NCBI GenBank assembly: GCA_948146395.1
Contig: OX411547.1
Span: forward strand, 28,891,114-28,955,113
Reading direction: 5' to 3'
Length of the DNA: 64,000 nucleotides
Source of the DNA: Fragum whitleyi
Taxonomy: Eukaryota; Mollusca; Bivalvia; Cardiida; Cardiidae
Shown here one piece after another: positions 21,770-33,292 of the stretch. The notes beneath the pieces were generated by a model. The model worked only from the letters and a program-made list of their open reading frames with translations, did not search any database and was not told the origin of the DNA. Position numbers and translations under genes: made by a program. The stretch's first letter is position 1, and the number at the start of each line of letters is the position of its first letter.

Positions 21770-22542
21770 TTTCATAAGGTCCCTTTTCCTGTGATAAGTG
21801 GCATATCAAACTCATATTAGAAAGGAAGGATCTCCCCCAATGGTGCAATCATTCCGAGGACCTTTGCATTGAATCCAGTGTAATCCATAAGGATGGATGC
21901 ATAGGCGTAGCTAGGATTTCGAAATTTTTACGCATTTCGAAGGTGACCACCAAAGAATTATAGGATAAAGGCGATATGTCGACTGTGACTAAAGACTAAT
22001 GCCATCCACCCGCTCCCCAATTATATGATTTGAGCGTTGGTGAATAATCAAACATCGTAACTAACGCTTAAATAAGCTGTAGTTTCAATGTTATGATCAT
22101 TCATCAATGAGATTGTTCGAAAGAGGATTTATTTTTATTACGCAATTGCGTAATGTGCGCAATGGGAGCTACGCCCTTGGGATGTTTCAATCCAATTTTC
22201 ATAAGGTCCTTTTTTCTGTGATACTTGATAAACCCAACTCTTTTTCAAAAGAAATGATCCTTATGGTAATTTATTAATTCTGAGCAAGGCCAAAGAGAAC
22301 CTGATCAAACCTGTGCACTTTTAGGTAATAACAACATTATAGTTAACTGAAAGAGGCAGACTTTTGGATGTGTTATTTGCCTTTGCTAAAGCTCTTCTGA
22401 CATTAACCTTGATGTCTTATGTTTCCTCCCATTCTGCAATGGTTCTAAGCTTCACAAATCTCTTGGTATTGTAAAAGGTCTACAGGCGGACTGACGACAA
22501 CTGCAAAGCAATAAACCCCCTCTGCTAGGAAGGGGGCATAAT
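21770..22542 (+). mobile_element. pearl-like element with nested MITE
   Basis: Repeated phrases ttttcataaggtcccttttc (about 21770 and 22197) and a right end 'aaccccctctgctaggaaggg' style hairpin followed by ggcataatt. Only a weak ACGG-type tract precedes the end. The MITE at 21904-22175 interrupts it. The left boundary is uncertain. Confidence 0.65.
21904..22175. mobile_element. fold-back MITE, family M, copy 1
   Basis: Ends ggcgtagct and agctacgcc are inverted. The centre folds around cgcttaaataagc. Copies at 40082-40313 and 53495-53765 share accaccaaagaat, 'gataaaggc' and atgatcattcatcaa. Confidence 0.85.
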
Positions 22543-22731
22543 TATTCAATTGGTAAAACATGTTTAACAAACATTTCCAAAAGTCTTTTATTTCACGGTG
22601 AGCTTTGAACAACATAATTTGCATTTAATTTGAATAGTACATCTTAATTCACTTTGCAGATTTGGTACAAGAAGTTGCAATGGCTTCATTGCTTGGTTGC
22701 ATTTCATGGAATTTGTAAATTTATATTTCAG

Positions 22732-22767
22732 AATTCAGCATATCAGCTGTAAATTGCAAAGGGATAG
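22732..22767 (+). CDS. possible 36-base micro-exon (plus strand)
   Basis: The acceptor aatttatatttcag and the donor gtaggtcg enclose 36 bases open in one frame (1 base in, 2 out), reading IQHISCKLQRD. Phases agree with the alternative donor of 21558-21672 and with exon 26315-26446. An exon this short has little coding evidence of its own. Confidence 0.2.
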
Positions 22768-23108
22768 GTAGGTCGAAGGTTAAAATTCTGTCCCGACCTT
22801 TGAAATTTTACATAGGAAAGAATTAACACTCAGTGTTAACTCCATTTTGTACCTCTCTACCATGAGAGTGTTGTTAGTCAATGCACAGTAGCCACAACCT
22901 GTTAAAATCCACCATACTTTTTTGTTAGTTTTCGTAGGGTTAATACCACTTTTAATATGATTGCAGCTTTATTTTGGAGAAAGGTGCACCTATGATTTTA
23001 TGGTATTTCTTATACCAGTACAACCACAATATTGTATCCAAGCCACTAGCTGCTCATCCCAATTAAGCATAGTACTAATCTTACACAAATTGTAGAAAGA
23101 CAATTCAA
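22768..23108. other. unassigned sequence
   Basis: Contains a faint, old SINE-like body around 22985-23100 (tggtatttcttataccagt) but no clear ends. Confidence 0.3.
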
Positions 23109-23178
23109 TGGCTCAGTGAAAAACAGTTGTAACTGCCTATAAACATATAGGCAGTTACAACTGTTTCACGCTGAACCA
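23109..23178. repeat. 70-bp hairpin repeat, copy 4, with tcaa on both sides
   Basis: tggctcag ... ctgaacca with near-perfect arms. tcaa precedes (23105-23108) and follows (23179-23182), a possible 4-bp target duplication. Confidence 0.92.
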
Positions 23179-23517
23179 TCAAATAATGTCTCGTGTCACA
23201 ATGACTTTAATGTCAAATGAAAGTTGGCCAAACCAAGGGTTTAACTCACGATCCCAAGATTAACAGCCAACTAATCCCTATTGACTAACATGTAAAAGTA
23301 AAAAGATATTATGCCCAATTTTTAACGTCGTTTCTTAAATCAGAAATCATTTTAAAAAGAACTGAGAGAATAATTATTACAAGCAATTTCTTATTTTATC
23401 GAAATGTTACATCTATAGTTTACAAATTTTTTTTAACACATTATTAAAGTTGTCCTAGGCTCCACTATATTTTCAAATTTTCAAAACTAGCTCCACTACA
23501 TTCAAATTTCAGCCAGT

Positions 23518-24105
23518 CTAAAGCCTCGTTTACATTTGGCCTACGGAGTCCGTACGGCGCCCGTATCTCACCGTAAGCATAAAATCGTGCGGTGCCCGTG
23601 CGGTGACATACGGTGCCCGTGCGATCATCGCACGGTCTTACGGGCACCGCAGACACATGCGATCTCGTTTAAAAAAATGTTATACACATCTTTAAAAATC
23701 GCAAGCCCGTAGCCTTGTGCGGACACCGCACGGTCGCCGCAAGGACATCGCACGGAAGCCTTGCGATGATCGCGCGGAAATCGTACGATATCTTAACTAT
23801 CAAACATCCAAAATAAACCCCGTAGAATCGTGCGATGACCGTACGGCATCCTCTCGATATCTGTCCGGAACCCGTGCGATCTCCGCACGGGAATCTCACG
23901 ATTACCTTGCGATATCGCACGGGACCCGTACGGTCTCATTAAGGTATGTTCCCCTTCAAATATTTTCAAAATCGCACGGTCACCGTGCGGCATTGTGAAC
24001 ACATACGCCGCAGACCGTAGCTGTCTGCGATGTCCAAAAAGTAGTAAGAAAATCGCAGGATGCGATATCGTACGGCGACCGTGGTAAATGTAAACTAGGC
24101 TTTAG
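23518..24105. mobile_element. CpG-dense inverted-repeat element
   Basis: Ends ctaaagcctcgtttacattt and its near-complement aaatgtaaactaggctttag are 20-bp inverted repeats with one mismatch. The 588 bp between them are packed with ccgtacgg, ccgtgcgg, atcgcacgg and gatcgc-type motifs on both strands, and are far richer in CG dinucleotides than the surroundings. Open frames on both strands follow from the motif and are not treated as genes. A target duplication is not clear, so the superfamily is left open. Confidence 0.8.
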
Positions 24106-25352
24106 TTCTTGTCATCTAGAAATATTTTCTGACTATTTCCCTTAGCACACCAAACAACAAAATTTCATCGACATTAAATAGACAACAATTATTGTTGATG
24201 AAATTTGAGGATTTACCGTCATCAATGGGAAAGAAAAACATTATGGACAATGTAGAAATTGCTTGTTACAAGGATTTTCTAAATTTCCACAATGTTTACA
24301 AGAGCTTTTATATAAGGCCCAATAGTGGGATAGTGACAGAATTGGCTTTGAACACCTATATACAAAATATTTGACAATTTTTCTTCTTTTAAACCTTAAA
24401 CTGTTAAGTATTAAATCCACATGTTATACCAAACTGACTGAAATAATCTATTGAGTTAAAATTCCATCAAGCATCTTTTTCCCACAATTATCTTTATTTC
24501 TTCCCTTCAAAAATGAGAATAATAATTATGTTTAATAGAATTTGCAACTTGCTGTTTAATTTGTTATTACCGGTATGTAAAGCCTTATAATTGGTACATA
24601 TAAAAATACAAGCTTATGATTTTTTTGCCATCAAAATAATCATAGTTTTTTTTTTTAAATACAAATCATTCTCATTGAATGTATTTGAGTTTAAGAATAA
24701 ATCTAGTTCTATCTTAAAAAGACTATAAATCAAACAAAACTTGAAGAAAAAAAACCTCTCCATTTTATAGCAATGGAGTAAAGATTTTAGATATTCAAGT
24801 AACAGAACAGATTCCATTCACATTCAAAATTTGAAACAAGATCCATTTCAAATTAAAATTCTTCATATCTTATCCATAATTCAAACCAGATGTTTTCATA
24901 ATTACCGGTAAAATATTCACATTCGGAAATAACCAAGCAATTTCATATAAATACCTGTTTACGCTGAGAATAATTGCACAGATGCCGTGTCAATCCTCCG
25001 CTTGATTCCTCAATAATTATCATCTAACAAAATTATACAATTATCCCGTTATAATTATCTAAAAATTATCGAGTCTTTATAAAAGTCACCAACTAACTCC
25101 AACAAAAGTAAGAAAGAAAAGATTCCGAGAAATTCCCGACGATTCCATGCAGAAGACACAATGGGGAACAAACGGAAGCAGACACACGGTGTTCCGCTCA
25201 GAAATCAAGCGACTGGTCCCACTATATTATACAGCTAACTATTGCGTTTGGTTCTGTAATCAGTTACACAGTCTAGCCAATATTTTAGAGGAGCTTCCGA
25301 TATATCGAGTAATTTTGACTCCCATGCTGAAATTTCATTAATTTATCCATTA
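24106..25352. other. unassigned, with a TATA-like site and short open frames
   Basis: AT-rich. A tttataaaag at about 25076-25085 lies upstream of a 64-codon frame (25147-25341, begins MQKTQWGTNGSRHTV). On the opposite strand a short frame starting MESSGISRNLFFLTF overlaps the same place. Neither has other support, so no gene is called. Confidence 0.3.
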
Positions 25353-25425
25353 TTTCCTATATTGTGGTGACATATCAGAATTGTCTTTCCAAGACAATTC
25401 TGATATGTACCCACAACATAGGTTT
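25353..25425. repeat. fold-back repeat, about 30-bp stem
   Basis: The core acatatcagaattgtct / agacaattctgatatgt pairs perfectly over 17 bp. The stem continues outward (ttgtgg / ccacaa and cctat / atagg) with mismatches. Confidence 0.85.
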
Positions 25426-25964
25426 TAGACAAGATATTAATTGTAAAAAGTTGTCACATTTATTTTTTCCCAAGCCCCGAATCTCCTGCTATGCAAATTT
25501 AACTTATTTCTTCACTCCATGAAGGAAAGTCGTCTAGGCATCTTTCTTCTCAAATATTCCTCAAAAATATTTATCTTTTTTCCTCAAAATTCACCAATTC
25601 TTCCTCGGATTGGTAAATTCCGTTGGAAAAGTAGCCAATTTCGGCACAAGATAGGGTCTAGACAATATTTCAGCCAATACAAATCTATTATTTGCTTCTC
25701 TGCAATCTAGTTCTGTCTGGCAGAAAGTTCCCCCACACTTTTCCCAATACCTTACTCTTTCCACATTTAACCTTGAATTATGGCTTTATTGTCATATATT
25801 ATACCCTAGCTATATATGTATTATAATCCACGATTTTTTCCCCTGGTAGGGTGGAGCCTATCTAAATGGTTGATGCACTTAAGGTTAAGGTAAATCAGCC
25901 TTTATTCTTCATTATTTAACTCTAAAGATAGTCGACATAATTAACTTTTGACCGTAAAGGTAGG
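25426..25964. other. unassigned sequence
   Basis: AT-rich with poly-pyrimidine stretches. No exon with a splice pair was found. Confidence 0.35.
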
Positions 25965-26051
25965 TTGGTAACCAAACCTTCATAACTTCAGCTTGTTTGG
26001 TTACCCACCTATGCTTGTCCAAACTGAAGTTACAAGGCTTTGGTAACCCAA
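25965..26051. repeat. fold-back repeat with the 'aacttcagcttg' core
   Basis: ttggtaaccaaaccttcata and cttcagcttg pair with caaactgaagttacaaggc and tttggtaacccaa. The core resembles the hairpin at 52261-52317 and the centre of MITE family M. Confidence 0.7.
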
Positions 26052-26314
26052 CAATGAAATGTGTTCACTCTCTGTAAGCACATGAGTCCTTTTGGTTTTA
26101 TGATACAGTTATTTGCACACATTCATGAACATTGCCGACTAACTTTTCAATGAATCCAATATATTCAAAAGTTAACTCGCCAAATTACGTCACAGTTAAG
26201 CCCCGCCCTGCCAATTAATTAATAACACAGAATAGCAATTGAATTGTCATACTTGACAAATAAAACAATAAGTTTTAAAAAGGGTGAATTAATTTCTCTA
26301 AAAATTCTTTGCAG

Positions 26315-26446
26315 TTATCTCCCTTGGAAATATGGACCGTTTGATAGTGATTATTGTTCTCCACAAGACTTGATTGGCCAGCGCAAATTTATGTCCTTAA
26401 AAAGATATACGCACTTAAAACATTTTTTTGCTGACCCTCTGTTAAT
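26315..26446 (+). CDS. candidate internal exon (plus strand), unassigned protein
   Basis: The acceptor aaaaattctttgcag and a consensus donor gtaagtcaaag enclose 132 bases that are open in one frame for 43 codons (1 base in, 2 bases out). The segment reads YLPWKYGPFDSDYCSPQDL and continues IGQRKFMSLKRYTHLKHF before FADPLL. Trp, Tyr, Pro and Cys content is protein-like and differs from the repeat-derived frames. The FMSLKRYTHLKHF stretch faintly recalls a conserved block of piggyBac-type transposases. This is only an impression, and a host protein is as likely. It is the best plus-strand exon in the window. Confidence 0.5.
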
Positions 26447-26627
26447 GTAAGTCAAAGTTAATTTTCAGAAATAAGTGTGACAAATCAAATGAAACCTTTT
26501 AGGCCGCCATAGTTTGCTAGATAGTCCTTTTTTTCTGTGACAGATTACATATTTTCATGCCAACAATCTTTACTAGTGTCATCCCACTTCAATTATCTCC
26601 AAAACTTAAGCTTGAACTAAGAATCAA

Positions 26628-26855
26628 CTCTTGTCATGCTGAACCTGGAATATTCTTGCTTTGGTACAGTCAAAGATGTGCAGTCTGATCTCAGTCTATA
26701 CCGCCTGTTTTTCATTTTTCAAACCAGAAAAGTTTGGAATATCAAATAAAGTTTATATTTTCAAAACATGTATGAACTCATAATTTGTGCATCCGGTGCT
26801 ATCTCCACTGATTTTCATGAATTTTTTTTCAGATTTTTATTCAGAATGACAAGGG
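26628..26855. mobile_element. MITE family 2, copy with mutated flanks
   Basis: Ends cttgtcatgctgaacctgga and ttcagaatgacaaggg. Interior 'agtctgatctcagtctatac'. The expected ttaa on the left now reads tcaa and the right ttga. Confidence 0.75.
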
Positions 26856-27137
26856 CTTGAAGATACGAAAGTAAGTTCACAATTGAATAACACAGCAATG
26901 ATGGTAATCTATTATGATGAACTCTTTTTTTGTCAATGGTTTTCAGTAGATTATCAAAATTTCTTGTGTTTCCCATAATGATAACTTGATAATTTCACCA
27001 CCAGACCAGCAGTGGTATCCTGCAGTTGTTCATTTCACACCATTTCATGTTATCTAAGCAAAGTCAATTATTTGATATTGCAATAACTTTGCCAAGTCTG
27101 CACATGAAAAATGATGCACTTTGAATCAATGTATCGA

Positions 27138-27177
27138 TGGCACTATGCAAAACAATTTCAGCTGCCTATAAACATAT
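27138..27177. repeat. 70-bp hairpin repeat, left half only
   Basis: tggcactatgcaaaacaatt to 'gcctataaacatat' matches one arm and the loop. The other arm is absent. Confidence 0.7.
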
Positions 27178-27414
27178 CTTTTACATTTTATACAAATTTT
27201 AAGAAACAAAATAATGGTTTGTTTTTTCATATTAGAGATTGCTAGGGTTTTTTTGTGTGTGTGTTTTTTCATATTCTGAACAACAAAAGATACATATTCA
27301 CTTGTGGCAAACTCATGAAAATTGAGCTTTATTGTTCACCAAATCATACATTTACCTTACACTGAAACAAAAATATATCCTCTATGAATGATAAAACTTT
27401 GGGACAACCTTTAA

Positions 27415-27635
27415 CCCTTTGCTGTTTAATCCCTGCTTTTTACGAGCCTGTGATTTTATGATTGAGAAGACATTGTGGAAAAAGAAGAAATTGCTTCTGT
27501 CAAGCAATTTCTTCTTTTTCCACACTATTTTCTACCCTACTGAATTGTTATTTTTCAAATTAATTCCACTTTAAATTTTCGTCTGCAAAATCTTTGAATT
27601 TGAACAGGTCTAAAATTTTGTAAAACAGGAAAGGG
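27415..27635 (+). mobile_element. TTAA-flanked MITE, family 1, copy 3
   Basis: ccctttgctgtttaatccct ... aaacaggaaaggg, ttaa at 27411-27414 and 27636-27639, 221 bp. Confidence 0.93.
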
Positions 27636-27850
27636 TTAATCTTCAACCTGAGGTACAGATGGAGTAAGCCAGTCTAAAATCTTTATTTTTTCAATGAAAC
27701 CCTATGTCATTTGAATCGTTTCCATGAAATGATTCTAATAAGTACAAACAACATAGGTTTTGTGCTATAGTTACTAGAAAAATTTGATCTAATCCAAAAT
27801 ACCCTCTATCTGTGTAGCTCTGTTCAACACTGAACTTTGATATCCATTCT

Positions 27851-28724
27851 AAACTAGAACTGTCGCAGAGCGGACTTATACCCCCCACCAGCACTTTGTC
27901 AAATGTAAGTGCTTTAAATGCAAGATGTGTTTGTAACAAATATTGAGGTCATATACAGCAATTGCATGAAGTTTCATGATTCTAGATCCCTTGGTTCTTG
28001 AATAAGAGTCTGGAAACAAAAACTGAACAAAAATTTAAAGTGACCTTGACCTTTGACTTATGTGACCTTAAAACAATAGGGCACTTCCTTTAGTCATAAG
28101 TAACATTTACATAGAGTTTCATGATTCTAGGTTGCTTGGTTCTCGATTTAGAGTTCGGAAACGAAAATTTAACAAAAATTTACTGTGACCTTGACCTTTG
28201 ACCTATGTGACCCAAAAACAATGAAAATTGCAGGTGCACAACTTCATATGATAGAATTAATTCCCCAATTTGGTAACTCCCCTTATGGATACTGAGTTTT
28301 GCAATTCTAAATTTTGACTACTTCCCCCCCCCCTTTCCATAAAAAGTTCAAAGTGGCATAACTCTGAAACTAATGACTGAATCAGGATGAAAATTGCAGG
28401 TGCACAACTTCATATAATGGGAAACAACCTGATAAAATTTCAGAAAAATTGGTTTAAAACTGTGGGAGGAAAAGAGGACACAAAATTAGAAAAATGTACC
28501 CCCTCCTTAAAAAGTTCAAAGTGGCATAACTCTCAAACTAATGACCGGATCTGGATGAAAATTGCAGGTGCACAACCTCATATGATAGGAAACAACCTGA
28601 TAAAATTTCAGCAAAATTGGTCCAAAACTGTGGGAGGAGAAGAGGACACAAAATTATGTCTACGGACGGACGGACAACCTGATTCCAGTATACCCCCCCC
28701 ATAACTTCGTTGTGGGGGGTATAA
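27851..28724 (+). mobile_element. pearl-like element, 'actgtcgcagagcgga' family
   Basis: Left end aaactagaactgtcgcagag, then 'ttataccccccac'. Right end 'ataccccccccataac' with hairpin and gtggggggtataatg, so ataccccccac and gtggggggtat match. It contains gaccttgacctttgac units and then 'gtggcataactctgaaact' units, with a short cggacggacgg before the end. Same 5' family as 38886-39597 and 34567-35035. Confidence 0.85.
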
Positions 28725-28784
28725 TGAATAGAATTAAGGATAAAACCAAACTTCATTATTTTTAGATTTGTTCTCATACTTGAT

Positions 28785-28973
28785 TTGAATTTTCTCTAAA
28801 CTATCATTTATGATTGTTTAGAGAAAATCACCTAAAATTAAAGGGAAAAGGGCATGTAAGACATAAATTTAATAGTCTTTTTTAATCAGTAAATTCATAC
28901 TAAATAAAAGCTCCCCAACCATGTGCTGTATAGCTCTAAGGAGTGTTTATTAGAAGAAATACAGTAGACCAAA
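28785..28973 (+). mobile_element. fold-back MITE, family D, truncated copy
   Basis: tttctctaaactatca / tgattgtttagagaaa forms the family hairpin. The right end gtgtttattagaagaaatac matches 53062-53366. The left third is missing. Confidence 0.75.
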
Positions 28974-29159
28974 ACATGGTTCTGCTGTTGACAAGCTTGA
29001 AAATCTGTTAACAGTATTATACTGCATGGATTGTAATCTTACGCCAGGTGATGATAATTTGTGAAATACTCCATTCGCAAAAACAGTTCTAGACAGGGGC
29101 ACGATGCCAATAACATTTGCCAAACTTGATTTCCAAATCCAAAATATATCTCCTCTTTA

Positions 29160-29660
29160 ACCCTTGCTTGTTGGTACTTTATTTACATCACTTATGGGCC
29201 CAACATGCATGACAATAATACTCATTAATGGGAACAACTATTCCAAATTATTTTGAATGCTTTTGTCTTTGTATGATATGCTCAGGCCTTGTCCATTTTT
29301 TTTGTTAAACATCAAGCCTTGACCCTGGGCATATCCAAATTAACTCTTCGCATGATGACACAAGAACTTATCATGGGGACATGGGGAAGAACTGTGCCAA
29401 GATATTTCGAAATCCATTCATAAATGCAGAACATATGCTCTGGACAAGACCAAACTAGACAAACCTCCAATGTATACTGCCAAACTCTTTGCATGACACA
29501 AGTCTCATCAAGTGGAATAACTGTGTCAAGTTATTTTAAAATTCAATCATAACCTTTGAAGCCAAAAAAAGGTTTTTTTCATATGGCATATCTATCTATG
29601 AATGGTGAACAATTGTACCAAAAATTATTTTGAAATCCGTCAATTTTACAGAGTTATTAG
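29160..29660. repeat. pearl-like core units without recognisable ends
   Basis: Three units of about 150 bp share 'ttgcatgacac', 'caagttattttgaaatcca' and 'ctggacaagaccaaac'. Related single units occur near 31200, 49600 and 60330. Confidence 0.6.
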
Positions 29661-30256
29661 CAGGATACATCCAACAAACTAAACACATGAACAGACACAC
29701 TAACCCACAAACGTCTGCCTCTCTCACTGCAACATGGATCTACAAAAATCAACTGCATACTACAAATTCAAGAGAAATTTTGGCTGCAGTATCAGCAGAC
29801 AAAAACTGTCAATGAAAGTCATGTGTTGGATTGGTCATCAGGAAATGACTAGACCAAGTATTACTCAATCTGTAAACATTTGTAGGTTCCGCCCAAAGGT
29901 TTTTGCTTTTCTCCCTTTTTATTTCTTTCAATTTAAATCCTTTCCAAGTTTTAAATTTGTCCAAGTTTTAATATAGATATTAATATATACAAAGAAGATT
30001 ATTCATTTCTAATTAACAGATTAGCTGCTAGTCAATCAAAATATTGTTTGACCAATCAAAACTCTCATTTATGAGATCACAGTTGAACTCGGGCCATTTT
30101 TCACCATTTGAAATAGTTTTGTAAATGGACAACTTCATTTGCTTAACAACAGCTTGAATATGCATCATTTCTATTTTCAAACACAAGAGCCTGGGCATCC
30201 CCTCCCTTTATAAACTGAAGCCAGATAGATAGAGGGTTCTTGTTTACTGCTTCTTC
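29661..30256. other. unassigned sequence
   Basis: AT-rich with no splice-bounded frame and no repeat ends that I can define. Confidence 0.35.
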
Positions 30257-30260
30257 TTAA

Positions 30261-30479
30261 CCCTTTGATGTTTAAACCCTGCTTTTTACGCGCCTGTGAT
30301 TGTATAATTGAGAAAACATTGTGAAAAAAGAAGAAATTGCTTACAACAAGCAATTTCTTCTTTTTCCACAATTTTTTCTACCCTACTGAATGGTTATTTT
30401 TTAAATAAAATACACTTAATTTTCGTCTGCACAACCTTTGAATTTGGACAAGTCCAAAATTTTGTAAGACAGGAAAGGG
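30261..30479 (+). mobile_element. TTAA-flanked MITE, family 1, copy 4
   Basis: ccctttgatgtttaaaccct ... gacaggaaaggg, ttaa at 30257-30260 and 30480-30483. Confidence 0.92.
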
Positions 30480-30504
30480 TTAACAAATTCTACCTTTTAT
30501 AATT

Positions 30505-30850
30505 GTGCTGGGCAGATTAATTGTTTATTATTGATAATCAGTTGCTGTGGGCTATCGATCATGATAATCGACCAAGAAATTTCATAATCGATAAATCAGT
30601 TCCTAACTCATAAATGAAAGCCATTATACATTGTTTTCCAAACTGACATCAGTTTGAAGTCTCAGCATGAAACATTTGTAACTGCCTGTATGTTTATGGG
30701 CAGTTACAACTGTTTCACGCTGAGCCATGGGGAGTTGGTTGAAAAATCTGCAGAAAGAGTCTTTCAGTCATGAGTTTTAACTAAACTTTCACATTCTGTT
30801 CGTCAAAGAATGATATAGGTAGGGGCAGAGAACTGGGAAAGGGAGTAAAT
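30505..30850 (+). mobile_element. composite MITE carrying the 70-bp hairpin, copy 1
   Basis: Begins gtgctgggcagattaattg. It matches 45158-45580 in reverse complement on both sides of the hairpin ('ctgacatcagttt' and 'ctgcagaaagagtcttt'). The right end is eroded. It is followed by a duplicated agaaatctttaaagtatg at about 30866-30905. Confidence 0.7.
30658..30727. repeat. 70-bp hairpin repeat, copy 5
   Basis: tctcagcatgaaacatttgt ... gtttcacgctgagcca, inside the composite MITE at the same site as the copy at 45358-45427. Confidence 0.9.
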
Positions 30851-31323
30851 CTCGGATCAATATAGAAATCTTTAAAGTATGCAAAAAGAAATCTTTAAAG
30901 TATGAAAAATAGTGAATATTGCCAATTTCAACCCCATTAGATAGGAAAAGTTTCAGTTAACAGAGCTTAAATGGTTGAATATGTAAAAATCTCTTTTTCT
31001 AGGATTGCTTAGACAGATGTTATAGAGCTATTTTCTTGAGTGAACAACTAAGGGCCAACAGTCCTATTGTTTTCAAATTCCAATTCCCCCCTATTGAATA
31101 CTTGCTGGATTCTAAATGAATTTTAACATTTGACCTTGAGACGAGACCTTGACCTTGGAGCTATCTGAAAATTTCTTTCAAATAACACATCTTGTCATGA
31201 TGGAAAACAATTGTGCAAATTAAGTTATTTTGAAATCCATCCATAAGTGTAGGAGTCATGAGACGGTTGTTTTCCAGATTGGTCATCTGTATGACTAACC
31301 AGACGAAGAATTTAGAAATATAT
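30851..31323. other. unassigned sequence with an old pearl-like unit
   Basis: A single unit around 31130-31290 (ttgaccttggagctatctga, 'ttttgaaatccatcc') is recognisable. Nothing else is. Confidence 0.4.
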
Positions 31324-31740
31324 AATACATACTAAGTGTATTGTATAAGAAACAAGAGCTGTCACTGTAAGACGACAATGCCCCCGACACCGCTTTGATT
31401 TTAAATTATGGCCAATCTATGTTGAAGGTCAAGGTCATCCAGGGGTCAAGGTCACCAAAGTATGTGCCTACAGAAAGGTAATGTACCAAGGAATGTTGTG
31501 GTAAAGTATGATGCGAATATGTTAAGTAATAAGGAAGTTATGGCCAATGTTAAAGTTTTTGGACGGAATGACGGACGGACGGACGGACGGACGGACAAGT
31601 CAAATTTATGATGCCTCCCTATCGGGGGCATAAAAATATCTAACAAGGTTGGTGGAGTTGATAATTGTCAAGGCTCTGCCGAGACAATTATCAATTGCCC
31701 CAACCTTGTTTGATATTTTGTCATACAATACACTAAGTTC
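31324..31740. mobile_element. hairpin MITE split by a pearl-like insertion
   Basis: Outer ends atacatactaagtgtattgt and 'acaatacactaagttcgtact' are inverted. Inside, 'acaaggttggtggagttgat' and atcaattgccccaaccttgt form a second stem (31645-31710). The element at 31351-31637 interrupts it. A second fragment lies at 42005-42085. Confidence 0.7.
31351..31637 (+). mobile_element. pearl-like element, 'gagctgtcactgtaagac' family
   Basis: acaagagctgtcactgtaag, 'acaatgcccccgac', one or two gtcaaggtca units, (ggac)n at 31567-31598, then cctccctatcgggggcataa. atgcccccga and tcgggggcat are matched ends. Confidence 0.85.
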
Positions 31741-31855
31741 GTACTATATTTATATCATAATATGTTAGCCTTCTTTTCTTTGATTGTTCTAACAGAAAAA
31801 CATGGGTTTTTTTGCAATGTTTATAAAAAAATAACCGCATCATATCATTGTTCTA

Positions 31856-32140
31856 ACAAGATGTGTTTGTGAAACACTAATGCCCCCCTCACAGCATTTT
31901 TTTTCAAAGTTTGACCTTGACAGATGACCTTGACCTTGTCACATGACCTTGACTTTGGTATCAGCAGATGCGGATCGTTGAGATCTATCATTGTGCCAAA
32001 TATGAGCCTTGTATCTTAAATAGGCTTGAAGATATTGGCAGAGGTTAAGTTTGTTGTTTTCGGACAGACGGACGGACAGACAGACAGACGGACATGAGTA
32101 AAACAACATGCCCCCGATCTCTCGATATGGGGGCTTAAAA
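31856..32140 (+). mobile_element. pearl-like element, 'caagatgtgtttgtgaaaca' family, copy 1
   Basis: Left end with atgccccc, core of three gaccttgac repeats, (acgg/acag)n at 32061-32093, right end cccccgatctctcgatatgg plus gggct. Other copies are at 33359-33826 and 35979-36246. Confidence 0.87.
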
Positions 32141-32589
32141 ATATCAAAAATAATATCACATGGGGTGTTTACATGGGGACATTTGTATAGTCATACGATA
32201 AATTGTGGACAATGTATATTGAAACATTTTTTCCTTTTTTTTTCTTCTTCTGGGTCATTAAAAGGCTATAATGCTCATTAACCTTGGCAAAACTGAGAAT
32301 CGGATTTCAATTGGGCGTCAAAATTTAAGTCTATTTTTATTTTTTAAATTTTTCACAACTTCAACCAACAAGATTGCCAGTCACAATAAGATCTGTATAC
32401 CTGCTTAAGGAAAAACTTTTAAATGGAGGCTGGCCCCCTTCTTTATGGTGCAGCAAAGTCTCACAAAACTATATGTTGATAAGCACTTGGTCATATGATG
32501 AGGAACATTCTGTGAAAGTTTCATGCAAATACCTCCATAATTGAAGGAGCTGTGAGGCAATGAATGTATGAATGGAAAGTTTGCTTGCT
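32141..32589. other. unassigned with a truncated pearl-like unit
   Basis: A unit around 32450-32580 (gaggaacattctgtgaaagt) resembles 46385-46625 and is cut by the SINE that follows. Confidence 0.4.
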
Positions 32590-32820
32590 TCAATAGGGTT
32601 TTACGCCGCTTTCAACAATCTTTCAGTTATATGGCAGAGGCTATGCACCTAACAATGGATTCCTGATATTTCTCACATCAGTATTACCATTACAACCTTT
32701 CCTAGCCTCCAGTTGCTATCCCACATAGGTCTAGGATTATCAACCCATTGGTGGGAGACAAATAGTCTTAAAGGCTGAGTGCTGCCATCTGTAATTGAAC
32801 CATGTATTGGTAGACCGAGA
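32590..32820 (-). mobile_element. SINE copy, diverged
   Basis: agggttttacgccgctttca ... 'caacccattggtgggagaca' body of the main SINE family. The head is degenerate. Confidence 0.75.
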
Positions 32821-32987
32821 AGATGGCAAGAATATACCACCACTAGCACCAGCAGTGCATTATTAGGACCAGTTTTTCATCATGGCTCTCACATTATTAA
32901 TTGCTTGAAGACAGACAAGTAAAGAGATTGGTATATTTTTCATGGCAACACAAGCATGTTGAAAAATATCCCCAGTTTCCTGCAAAA

Positions 32988-33036
32988 TCTAATAACTACA
33001 GCTTGTATATAGCTGTACTTAAAAGGTTTTAGTAGA
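32988..33036. repeat. small fold-back with 'actacagcttg' core
   Basis: aactacagcttgtatatagctgtac, flanked by 'aaatct' and ggttttag. Resembles one arm and loop of 52261-52317. Confidence 0.5.
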
Positions 33037-33292
33037 AAATTGATATCTTTCCTAGAACATGATTCAGTTCATATTTAAAAGTGGGACCCTGCATGATTGA
33101 ATAGTAAACCCAACAAGAGGAACTAGTTCTTGAACAAGTTCTTGAACTTAAATCTTTGAACTCCCATTCAAGGTTCTTGAGTTCAAAATCAGGGGAAGTG
33201 GATGAAGATCAGGCTAATCTTTGCCGAAACCTCCTGCAAAAGCAGGAACATTCCAAGTTCAGCACAACAAAAGTTAATCTTTAAGCTCTCAA

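Noticed and set aside
23669..23998. Overlapping open frames on both strands rich in Arg, Asp and Gly
   Set aside because: Produced by the CpG-dense motif array, which lacks stop codons by composition.
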